A DNA stretch of 6,295 nucleotides from Bacteroidota bacterium (lineage in GTDB: Bacteria > Bacteroidota > Bacteroidia > Chitinophagales > Chitinophagaceae). The DNA lies in NCBI GenBank assembly GCA_023396345.1, contig JAEWWO010000145.1:1-6295 (forward strand), in the 5' to 3' direction. Below are positions 1-5,701 of the stretch, piece after piece (positions within the stretch are counted from its first letter, which is position 1; each line of letters opens with the position of its first letter). A program made the translations under genes and the position numbers. The notes under the pieces were generated by a model, which was not told the DNA's origin, searched no databases, and saw only the letters and a list, made by a program, of their open reading frames with translations.

Positions 1-2
1 TA

Positions 3-962
3 CATCATCTCTTTGGTAATTACGGATTGGTTGTTTTAATTCCCGATAATGCAGCATTGAAGAAAACTTTTCAGCCTGTTGTAGAAAAAGAATTGCTGGA
101 GCAATTCTCCGAAAAGGAAGTTGCTAAAACTGCCGCAGCTTTGCTTGATAATGGTTATCAGATGCAGGCAAGCGGGAGAGAAATCAACTTATTTTATCTG
201 AATGAAAATATTCGGGAAAGAATTATTTTACAGAATAATGTTTATACTGTAAACAATACCGATTTTAGTTTTACAAAAGAGGAAATATTGCTTGAATTGG
301 AAAATCATCCTGAAAGATTTAGTGCCAATGTTGTCCTGCGTGGTGTGTTTCAGGAAACAATTCTTCCTAATATTATTTTTGTGGGCGGAGGTGGAGAATT
401 GGCATACTGGCTTGAACTGAAATCAGTTTTTGACAGAGTAGGAGTTCCTTATCCTATGCTGGTGTTGCGCAATTCTTTTTTAATGTTGAATGAACTTCAG
501 CAGCAAGCCGTAGAAAAGTTAGATATTTCTAATGAACAATTATTCCTGCAGCCTTTTGAAATACTTGATATTATTCATGCGAAAAGAAATAATAAAATAG
601 ATATATCAGAAGAAATAGAAAAGATAGCAGAAGTATATCATCACATTCAAAATAAAATTTCAGGTTCTTTAAAATCTTTATCGCAACACACTGATGCTTT
701 ATCTACTGCCACAAAAAATAAATTACAAAAATTACAAAAGAAAATAGACCGTGCAAACAGACAGGCGCTGGAAGCTGAATCGCGCCGCATTCAGAAATTA
801 AAAAATCAACTCTTCCCCAATAATTCTTTACAGGAAAGAGTTGAAAATATTGCTTTCTTGTATAGCCTGTATGGCAGTAAAATCTTTGATATTATTCTTG
901 ATGCGTCTCCCGTTTTACAACAAGAGTTTACCGTAATCAATCTCACAGATAACTCAAATTAA
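3..962 (+). CDS. bshC: Bacillithiol biosynthesis cysteine-adding enzyme BshC, 5'-truncated by the window edge
   Basis: BshC is the cytoplasmic enzyme taken to add cysteine to GlcN-malate, the last step of bacillithiol synthesis. The frame is open from base 3 and begins HHLFGNYGL, a family-like stretch, so the TTG at 27 is an internal Leu codon and not a start. About 319 codons are visible. The family is usually about 530 residues, so roughly 210 N-terminal residues lie outside. Recognised blocks are NVVLRGVFQETILPN (bases 327-371), FVGGGGELAYWLELK (378-422) and LFPNNSLQER (810-839). Before the last block lies a charged, Lys/Gln/Glu-rich stretch (about bases 630-800) that should form the C-terminal coiled coil. 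No frame damage is seen. The stop at 960-962 lies inside the end of the convergent peptidase gene, giving a 20-bp overlap. The assignment is by motif recognition; the start and promoter are not visible. Confidence 0.93.
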   Translation, partial: HHLFGNYGLVVLIPDNAALKKTFQPVVEKELLEQFSEKEVAKTAAALLDNGYQMQASGREINLFYLNENIRERIILQNNVYTVNNTDFSFTKEEILLELENHPERFSANVVLRGVFQETILPNIIFVGGGGELAYWLELKSVFDRVGVPYPMLVLRNSFLMLNELQQQAVEKLDISNEQLFLQPFEILDIIHAKRNNKIDISEEIEKIAEVYHHIQNKISGSLKSLSQHTDALSTATKNKLQKLQKKIDRANRQALEAESRRIQKLKNQLFPNNSLQERVENIAFLYSLYGSKIFDIILDASPVLQQEFTVINLTDNSN

Positions 963-2052
963 TATCCGGTTTTATTGTAAGCAGGGTTTCATATATAAGC
1001 TTAATAATATCTTCTATATCACTTTCCTGAACCATTTCAACGGTTGTGTGCATATAACGCAAAGGCAAAGAAATTAATGCAGATGGACAACCGTCATTCG
1101 CATAAGCAAAACTATCCGTATCTGTTCCGGTTGATTTGCTTGCTGCCTGCAACTGAACAGGAATTTTATTTTTACCGGCAGTTTTTTCTATCAACTCCAG
1201 CAGTTTTGTTTGTACAGCCGGACCATAAGTAAGAGCTGGGCCCTTGCCGCAAGCTGTATCGCCCTGTACGTGTCGGTTGATCATGGGAGTTTGTGTATCG
1301 TGTGTTACATCTGTGATAATAGCAATGTTTGGTTTTATTCTTCTGGCAATCATTTCTGCTCCTCTTAATCCAATTTCTTCCTGCACCGCGTTCACAATGT
1401 ATAAACCGAATGGAAGCGTCTTTTTATTTTCCTTCAGCAATCTGGCAACTTCAGCAATCATAAATCCACCAATTCTGTTGTCCAGCGCTCTGCCTACAAT
1501 AAAACCGTTGGCAAGTTTATCAAATTTATCCTGATAAGTTACCGGGCAACCAACATGTATACCCATTTGCTCAACTTCTTTTTTAGATTTTGCTCCGCAA
1601 TCAAGCCATATATTCTCAATCTTAGGATTAGGATCTTTATCGGAGTTTTGTCTGGTATGAATAGCCGGCCAACCGAAAACGGCTTTTACTTCCCCTTTTT
1701 TGCCGTGTATATTTACTCTTAACGATGGGGCTACCTGATGGTCAGCTCCGCCATTTCTTCTTACATATATATATCCTTTTTCATGAATATAATTTACAAA
1801 CCAACCGATTTCATCAGCATGGGCTTCTATTACAACTTTAAAATCATGCTCCGGATTAATTACACCTACCACAGTTCCATAAGCATCCACAATTTTTTCA
1901 TCAATGTAAGGCTCTATATATTCCAGCCATAATTTCTGACCGTTCGTTTCAAATCCAACAGGAGAAGCATTGTTTATATAATTCTCCAGAAAAGTTTCTG
2001 CTTTTTTGTCTATTTTGTAAACATTTTTTACTTTCTTTTGCGCTTTTGCCAT
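943..2052 (-). CDS. M42-family dinuclear metallo-aminopeptidase (glutamyl aminopeptidase / endoglucanase-like family)
   Basis: A 369-residue cytosolic peptidase of the M42 family, whose members are dizinc or dicobalt aminopeptidases that usually form tetrahedral dodecamers and trim peptides. All expected metal and catalytic positions are present: EAHAD at 76-80 (metal ligand His78, catalytic-support Asp80), GRALDNRIGG at 187-196 (bridging ligand Asp191), QEEIGLRGAE at 224-233 (general base Glu225 and ligand Glu226), ITDVTHDT at 246-253 (ligand Asp248) and PLRYMHTTVEM at 330-340 (ligand His335). Length is normal for the family. The first dozen residues are basic (MAKAQKKVKN) with no signal peptide. 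The ATG (2050-2052 on the plus strand) follows an AT-rich leader without a Shine-Dalgarno sequence. The gene is convergent with bshC and overlaps it by 20 bp. Substrate preference cannot be read from sequence; some relatives are annotated as endoglucanase M, but the motifs support a peptidase. Confidence 0.93.
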   Translation of the reverse strand: MAKAQKKVKNVYKIDKKAETFLENYINNASPVGFETNGQKLWLEYIEPYIDEKIVDAYGTVVGVINPEHDFKVVIEAHADEIGWFVNYIHEKGYIYVRRNGGADHQVAPSLRVNIHGKKGEVKAVFGWPAIHTRQNSDKDPNPKIENIWLDCGAKSKKEVEQMGIHVGCPVTYQDKFDKLANGFIVGRALDNRIGGFMIAEVARLLKENKKTLPFGLYIVNAVQEEIGLRGAEMIARRIKPNIAIITDVTHDTQTPMINRHVQGDTACGKGPALTYGPAVQTKLLELIEKTAGKNKIPVQLQAASKSTGTDTDSFAYANDGCPSALISLPLRYMHTTVEMVQESDIEDIIKLIYETLLTIKPDINLSYL

Positions 2053-2069
2053 AAAATGTACTTTTTTTA

Positions 2070-2077
2070 TAAAGATA
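2070..2077 (-). promoter_or_regulatory. Possible -7 promoter box for the M42 peptidase gene
   Basis: Read on the minus strand this is TATCTTTA, a 7/8 match to the Bacteroidota TAnnTTTG box, 17 nt before the ATG. No TTG at the expected -33 distance is visible, and the region is AT-rich, so a chance match is quite possible. Confidence 0.25.
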
Positions 2078-2100
2078 AATAATTTTTGTTGTAGCGTTTC

Positions 2101-2162
2101 ATAAATGATTTACGTATTATAAAGTAATATACAGGAATTTTTAATGTATATTAATCATTTAT
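2101..2162. repeat. Nested inverted repeats upstream of the M42 gene
   Basis: The outer arms ATAAATGATT (2101-2110) and AATCATTTAT (2153-2162) are perfectly complementary over 10 bp. Inside them TAATATACA (2125-2133) and TGTATATTA (2145-2153) pair over 9 bp around an 11-nt loop, sharing only base 2153 with the outer arm. This could be an operator or a branched hairpin. The high A/T content raises the chance of accidental pairing. Confidence 0.4.
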
Positions 2163-2200
2163 TCATAATTTAATTACAATTGTTTAACCCTTAATGTCTG

Positions 2201-2228
2201 TTTGATATAACTTAAAGAGTTACCTTTG
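2201..2228 (+). promoter_or_regulatory. Bacteroidota-type promoter, likely for the secreted 174-residue protein gene
   Basis: TACCTTTG at 2221-2228 matches TAnnTTTG exactly and is followed by C, as is common. TTTG at 2201-2204 could serve as the -33 element, with a somewhat short 16-nt spacer. Initiation near 2233-2236 would give a leader of about 155 nt before the ATG at 2392. Confidence 0.5.
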
Positions 2229-2338
2229 CTACGAAAAATTATGAGAATCGTTAGTTTTTGGCATTCTTTTTGTTTATTTGCGATTAGATAATGTAATTGT
2301 AGAGCCGTATCAGATAAAATAACACCGAACCTAAACAT

Positions 2339-2365
2339 TTAATTTTTGTTTTTGATAAAAATTAA
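2339..2365 (+). repeat. A/T-only inverted repeat just before a start codon
   Basis: TTAATTTTT (2339-2347) and AAAAATTAA (2357-2365) are perfect complements around a 9-nt loop, ending 26 nt before the ATG at 2392. With no G:C pair in the stem it would be a weak RNA hairpin. It may be only a by-product of base composition, or an operator. Confidence 0.3.
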
Positions 2366-2391
2366 CAAAAAACAACGACTAAAACTGAAAT

Positions 2392-2916
2392 ATGAAGCAG
2401 ATAATTTTACTTATAAGTTTAATATCATCGATTTTTACTTATACTTCTTCTGACAATCAGGCAAATTTAAAAGATAGCATCAACGGAGGCTGGACTTTAA
2501 TTGGTGTTGGCAGCAAAGTGTTATATTACGATGCGGATAATCAATTGATAGCCGAAAGACTGCTTCCTTTAAAAGTTTCAGGTACGATTATAAACGTAAG
2601 CGAAAATGATTTAATCATCAGAAACAATAAAAATCAACTTATCAATGTTGGTTACACGCTGGATGAAAAATCTAAATCAGAGGGCGATATCAGTATAAAA
2701 AATTGTTCGGAAGTTGATAACGATGAAATTGCTTCGTTGATTGATAATAAAAATTTTGAATTGAAAAGAGATAATAATAAAACATTATACTTAACAGGAA
2801 ATTTTGCTCCTTCATCCGATTCAAAACTGCTGGATAAATCTATCGATTTTGATCATGCAACTGTTAATATGATATTCAAAAAGAACAGTTTCTTTTCAGA
2901 TATACTTCCTTATTAA
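2392..2916 (+). CDS. Hypothetical exported protein, possibly lipocalin-like
   Basis: I do not recognise this 174-residue protein. It starts with a hydrophobic segment (residues 3-19, MKQIILLISLISSIFTYTS) that looks like a Sec signal peptide. There is no lipobox Cys, and the only Cys is at 104, so it is probably soluble in the periplasm or secreted. After the leader comes GGWTLIGVGSKVLYYDADNQ (32-51), then alternating short hydrophobic and polar segments rich in Asn, Asp and Lys, suggesting a small beta-sheet domain. A Trp-containing opening strand followed by a late KTLYLTGNF strand (129-137) is vaguely like the lipocalin-type domains common in Bacteroidota, but this is a guess. The ATG follows an A-rich leader without Shine-Dalgarno. 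The stop overlaps that of the convergent UbiA-like gene by 4 bp. Confidence 0.75.
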   Translation: MKQIILLISLISSIFTYTSSDNQANLKDSINGGWTLIGVGSKVLYYDADNQLIAERLLPLKVSGTIINVSENDLIIRNNKNQLINVGYTLDEKSKSEGDISIKNCSEVDNDEIASLIDNKNFELKRDNNKTLYLTGNFAPSSDSKLLDKSIDFDHATVNMIFKKNSFFSDILPY

Positions 2917-3833
2917 TTCACTAAGTTTACTGTAATTCCTAAGCCTGCTTTTATAAGCATAATACCGTCTATAGCGATTAGGTAATACAGAATTTTCCGG
3001 TCTTTAAACAGACTGAATACCACACTTGTGATTAAGAGTATAACTATTGTGTGATAAAGAATAAAATAAATATTTTGTTTTATCATTATAATCATAGCTA
3101 TTAAAAAACATATATAAATAATTATAAGAGGAATGATAATTTTTTTTATCGATTTTTCTCTGCCCAGTTGTACGATATACGTTTTTAAATCTGCATTAAT
3201 ATCATCTTCGTAATCCTTAATGTCGAACATTATTGCCAGAATGGATACCAGTAAAAAATAATCTAAGAAAGAAAATAAAGTTAATGTAGACATTACTGTT
3301 TTATCAGCAATAATTTCTTGCATTACAGCAGGCATCAACACTACTACGCCCGCCCACACAAATCCAATGATAAACGGTTTTATTAATCCTCTCCGTAGCG
3401 AAATATCTTTATCGGGAAACATTATTTTACCGTAATAAAAAATTGCAGTTATCAGTAACACAGTTATTAAAACTATATGAATAACTCTGATGTTGGTAAA
3501 GAAATTTTCTATTGTGTAGAGATAAAAAACAATACTTATTATGGAAGCAATGAGCAGAAATATCTGTAAATAGAAAATCATTTTATTGTTTTTTCTAAAC
3601 CAGACCAATCGTTTGTTGATGTTGTTTTTAAAAGCTTTGTTTTTCTTCGGCAGTTTAAAAATTATTTCATAGGATTGTGTATAATAAAGTATAGTAATGC
3701 AGAATATAAAAACATAAAACAGCATATTGTCAATGACAAAACCCTGAAATAGTGAGGATTCTAATGTCATGATTACGGCACAGATACCATAAAATATATT
3801 TCCGAAAAAAATAAGTTCAAGAAATTTTTTCAT
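2913..3833 (-). CDS. UbiA-like polytopic membrane protein with only the second Asp motif
   Basis: A 306-residue integral membrane protein with about eight or nine hydrophobic segments (roughly residues 5-24, 34-52, 85-106, 116-135, 151-170, 183-203, 230-252, 255-275, 279-297), the usual UbiA size and topology. UbiA enzymes move prenyl groups from prenyl diphosphates to aromatic or other acceptors in the membrane, using two Mg-binding Asp-rich motifs. The second is clear: FDIKDYEDD at 203-211, followed by LKTYIVQLG at 216-224, as in DxxDxxxD...KTxxxxxG. The first, expected after the second helix, is absent: the sequence there is YYTQSYEIIFK (50-60) with no Asp. It may therefore be a divergent transferase or may have lost the activity. 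It is divergent from the LuxE-like gene across 47 bp. No partner gene for quinone, heme or carotenoid synthesis is visible to define an acceptor. Confidence 0.75.
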   Translation of the reverse strand: MKKFLELIFFGNIFYGICAVIMTLESSLFQGFVIDNMLFYVFIFCITILYYTQSYEIIFKLPKKNKAFKNNINKRLVWFRKNNKMIFYLQIFLLIASIISIVFYLYTIENFFTNIRVIHIVLITVLLITAIFYYGKIMFPDKDISLRRGLIKPFIIGFVWAGVVVLMPAVMQEIIADKTVMSTLTLFSFLDYFLLVSILAIMFDIKDYEDDINADLKTYIVQLGREKSIKKIIIPLIIIYICFLIAMIIMIKQNIYFILYHTIVILLITSVVFSLFKDRKILYYLIAIDGIMLIKAGLGITVNLVN

Positions 3834-3838
3834 CCTGT

Positions 3839-3846
3839 CAAATGTA
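3839..3846 (-). promoter_or_regulatory. -7 promoter box for the UbiA-like gene
   Basis: On the minus strand this is TACATTTG, an exact TAnnTTTG match, separated from the ATG by only five bases (ACAGG). Initiation 4-7 nt after the box would give a leaderless or nearly leaderless mRNA. No good TTG is seen at the -33 distance. Confidence 0.4.
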
Positions 3847-3862
3847 AAACAAAATCTTTTGC

Positions 3863-3870
3863 TTACTTTG
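3863..3870 (+). promoter_or_regulatory. Possible -7 promoter box for the LuxE-like gene
   Basis: TTACTTTG matches TAnnTTTG at 7 of 8 positions and ends 10 nt before the ATG at 3881, implying a leader of only a few nucleotides. There is no clear -33 TTG. It lies in the same 47-bp gap as the opposing box for the UbiA-like gene. Confidence 0.3.
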
Positions 3871-3880
3871 TAGAATATCT

Positions 3881-4855
3881 ATGAATACAGCGTTTATCAA
3901 TCATATTTTTTCAGGACAGGATATTTCGGAAGAAGATATTTTAAATGTTTTTCGTTACCAGTATCATCAAAATAAAGTGTACCAATCCTGGTGTAATAAT
4001 ATTCACCGCATACCTGATAATGTGTCTGAAGTAAATGATATTCCTTTTTTGCCCGTTACATTTTTTAAAACACATAAAGTTATTTGCGGCGATTTTGTGC
4101 CTGAGCTTTTTTTTGAAAGCAGCGGCACTACAATGACTATCAACAGTAAGCATTTGATTAAAGATGAAAAGTTGTATGAAAAAAGCTTTCTTTCCGGCTT
4201 TCAACTCTTTTATGGAGATGTAAGTAACTATTGTGTTCTTGGATTATTGCCGAGTTATCTGGAAAGAAAAAATTCTTCTTTGGTTAAGATGACGGATGTA
4301 TTGATAAAGTTGTCCGGACATGAACTAAGCGGATATTATTTGTATGATTATGATGCATTGTCCGATGTACTCAAAAAACTGGAAGCTCAAAACCAAAAAA
4401 CAATTTTGTTTGGTGTAACCTATGCATTGCTTGATTTTGCAGAAAAATATTCTTTTCCTATCAGGCATACAATTTTAATGGATACGGGCGGAATGAAAGG
4501 CAGAAAAAAAGAGATGACAAGAGATGAGGTGCATAATTATCTGAAAAAACAATTTTCTGTAAATACAATACATTCAGAATATGGGATGACGGAGTTGCTT
4601 AGTCAGGCGTATGCACAGGATGGTATTTACAGATGTCCTCCTTGGATGAAAGTGGTATTACGCGATGAGTCAGATCCGCTTACTGTTGGAAAAAATAAAA
4701 GAGGATTGATAAATGTAATTGATTTGGCAAATATTTATAGTTGCAGTTTTATTGCAACAGACGATATTGGTACAATTCATGCAGATAATAGTTTTGAGTT
4801 ATGGGGCAGAAGAGATAATTCAGATTTAAGAGGATGTAGTTTAATGATTGTATAA
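3881..4855 (+). CDS. LuxE-like acyl-protein synthetase / acyltransferase (ANL-related)
   Basis: A 324-residue cytoplasmic protein resembling LuxE (PF04443) and phenylacetate-CoA ligase-like adenylating enzymes, which activate a carboxylic acid with ATP and pass the acyl group to a thiol. Visible ANL-type motifs, in order: the Ser/Thr/Gly loop ESSGTT at 79-84, the HSEYGMTE block at 231-238, the FIATDDIG block at 290-297 (Asp for ribose contact) and ELWGRRDNSDLRGCSLMI at 306-323, corresponding to the GRxD hinge. The large C-terminal subdomain of full ANL enzymes is missing, as in LuxE. Cys319, six residues from the end, lies where a LuxE-like acyl-accepting Cys could be, but this equivalence is inferred. 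No luxC, luxD, luxAB or carrier-protein gene is nearby, so it is not bioluminescence. Homologues in Bacteroidota are usually just called acyl transferase. The start ATG sits directly downstream of a promoter-like box. Confidence 0.82.
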   Translation: MNTAFINHIFSGQDISEEDILNVFRYQYHQNKVYQSWCNNIHRIPDNVSEVNDIPFLPVTFFKTHKVICGDFVPELFFESSGTTMTINSKHLIKDEKLYEKSFLSGFQLFYGDVSNYCVLGLLPSYLERKNSSLVKMTDVLIKLSGHELSGYYLYDYDALSDVLKKLEAQNQKTILFGVTYALLDFAEKYSFPIRHTILMDTGGMKGRKKEMTRDEVHNYLKKQFSVNTIHSEYGMTELLSQAYAQDGIYRCPPWMKVVLRDESDPLTVGKNKRGLINVIDLANIYSCSFIATDDIGTIHADNSFELWGRRDNSDLRGCSLMIV

Positions 4856-4864
4856 AAAATTTAA

Positions 4865-4872
4865 GATATTTG
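4865..4872 (+). promoter_or_regulatory. Possible -7 box for the outer-membrane barrel gene
   Basis: GATATTTG, followed by C, matches TAnnTTTG at 7 of 8 positions and would give a leader of about 50 nt before the ATG at 4932. A TTG at 4848-4850 is rather close (14 nt). No terminator is visible after the LuxE-like gene, so read-through from upstream is an alternative. Confidence 0.25.
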
Positions 4873-4931
4873 CTCCTGAAATTAAACTTGTTAGTACTAT
4901 TAAAATCTAAAATGTATTAAAATATATAAAT

Positions 4932-5606
4932 ATGAAAAAAATAATATTTTCTTTATTGGCCGTCTTAACCGTTGCTGCCGTTGATGCACAGGTAAGAAGA
5001 GGTAATATGATTACCGAAAGAACTAAGTTTGGTGTAAAAGCAGGTTTAAGTGCGTCTAATCAAACTATTGAAGAATATGGTGTTGGTATTGCAACTTATG
5101 ATACCAAGGCAGGAATTGTTGCTGGTGTGGAAGCAGAACTACCTGTTAAAAATGGATGGTATATTCAACCAGAGATTAATTATGCCAACATGGGTACTAA
5201 ATCTTATGAAAGAATCATTAATGATCAAACAGGTAATGATGAAATGGCTGTTGTTAAGTATTCTAACAATTACATTCATGTTCCTGTTTTAGTAAAATTC
5301 AGACCATTGTATTCAGGATTTGGATTGTATTTTGGACCTCAATTAGGCGTATTAGCTCAAGCTAAAGAGACACCTGTTGGTTTTGAGGCTATAACCACTA
5401 CTAATGAATATGCAAAAGCAGAATTTGCAGGAGTTGTAGGTATGGAATATTATTTCCCTACATCTGATGACAGAGCTCCAAGATTTGGACTATCTGCAAG
5501 ATATATTCATGGTTTTACAAACACTTATCCTCAGGATTCGCAAGCAGCAGCTGCTAGAAGTTTAAAAAATATGGGTTTCCAGCTTACAGCGGGTGTAAGA
5601 TTTTAG
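4932..5606 (+). CDS. PorT-family outer-membrane beta-barrel protein
   Basis: A 224-residue outer-membrane protein of the small barrel type common in Bacteroidota (OMP_b-brl_2 / PorT-like). Residues 1-19 form a Sec signal peptide with a type I cleavage site VDA|Q. The mature part, about 205 residues, opens with FGVKAGLSASNQ (33-44) and continues with alternating-pattern amphipathic strands such as AGIVAGVEAELPV (60-72), GWYIQPEINYANMG (75-88), NYIHVPVLVKFRP (113-125), GLYFGPQLGVLAQA (130-143), AGVVGMEYYFP (166-176), RFGLSARYIHGF (184-195) and GFQLTAGVRF (215-224). The length suits about eight strands. The final aromatic residue, Phe224, preceded by alternating hydrophobic residues, is the usual signal for BAM insertion. 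No ligand or secretion role can be assigned: PorT itself belongs to the type IX secretion system, but many paralogues in the family do not. A strong terminator follows the stop. Confidence 0.88.
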   Translation: MKKIIFSLLAVLTVAAVDAQVRRGNMITERTKFGVKAGLSASNQTIEEYGVGIATYDTKAGIVAGVEAELPVKNGWYIQPEINYANMGTKSYERIINDQTGNDEMAVVKYSNNYIHVPVLVKFRPLYSGFGLYFGPQLGVLAQAKETPVGFEAITTTNEYAKAEFAGVVGMEYYFPTSDDRAPRFGLSARYIHGFTNTYPQDSQAAAARSLKNMGFQLTAGVRF

Positions 5607-5631
5607 TCAACCAAAACTAAATATATATAAT

Positions 5632-5665
5632 AAGTCGTCTTTTTTAAGGCGACTTTTTTATTTTT
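5632..5665 (+). terminator. Rho-independent terminator after the outer-membrane barrel gene
   Basis: AAGTCGTC (5632-5639) pairs with GGCGACTT (5648-5655) with one G:U pair. The 8-nt loop TTTTTTAA can add two more T:A pairs, closing on TTTT. A T-run follows (5655-5659, then A and five more T). It starts 26 nt after the stop at 5606. The left flank is not a mirror A-run, so it should work mainly on plus-strand transcripts. Confidence 0.85.
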
Positions 5666-5666
5666 G
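5659..5666 (+). promoter_or_regulatory. -7 promoter box for the FAD-dependent dehydrogenase gene, inside the terminator tail
   Basis: TATTTTTG, followed by CA, matches TAnnTTTG exactly and is built from the T-tract of the preceding terminator. Initiation near 5670-5673 would give a leader of about 30 nt to the ATG at 5702. The -33 position falls within the terminator stem, where no TTG is present. Confidence 0.45.
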
Positions 5667-5701
5667 CAAAAATCATCGGGATAAATACCTGACATTTTAT
5701 T

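Larger units (their letters stand above)
2053..2391. other. Divergent intergenic region, 339 bp, between the M42 gene and the secreted-protein gene
   Basis: A very AT-rich stretch with no protein gene I can support. From left to right it holds a weak minus-strand -7 box near the peptidase start, a pair of nested inverted repeats (2101-2162), a good plus-strand promoter match (2201-2228), a possible leader of about 155 nt with a 16-codon ATG-to-stop reading frame (2241-2291), and an A/T-only inverted repeat just before the next start (2339-2365). I see no tRNA-like or known riboswitch pattern by eye. Confidence 0.6.

Noticed and set aside
27..962. TTG at 27 as the start of a 311-residue protein
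   Set aside because: The frame stays open to base 3 and its upstream residues fit the BshC family; the codon is an internal Leu in a gene cut by the window edge.
1044..1932. Plus-strand frames inside the M42 peptidase gene
   Set aside because: They are opposite a gene with all catalytic residues intact; their compositions look like reverse-complement coding shadows.
2879..2896. Hairpin AAAAGAA / TTCTTTT as a terminator for the UbiA-like gene
   Set aside because: The stem has a single G:C pair, there is no real T-run after it on the minus strand, and it lies within the coding sequence of the neighbouring gene.
2946..2959. TGCTT / AAGCA hairpin as a terminator for the secreted-protein gene
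   Set aside because: Only five base pairs, no T-run afterwards, and it is inside the UbiA-like coding region.
3941..4204. 87-codon minus-strand frame inside the LuxE-like gene
   Set aside because: It is antisense to a well-supported coding region and shows no family-like sequence of its own.
3881..4855. Bioluminescence (lux) locus
   Set aside because: Only a LuxE-like protein is present; there is no luciferase, LuxC reductase or LuxD thioesterase in the window, and such solitary homologues are common in Bacteroidota.
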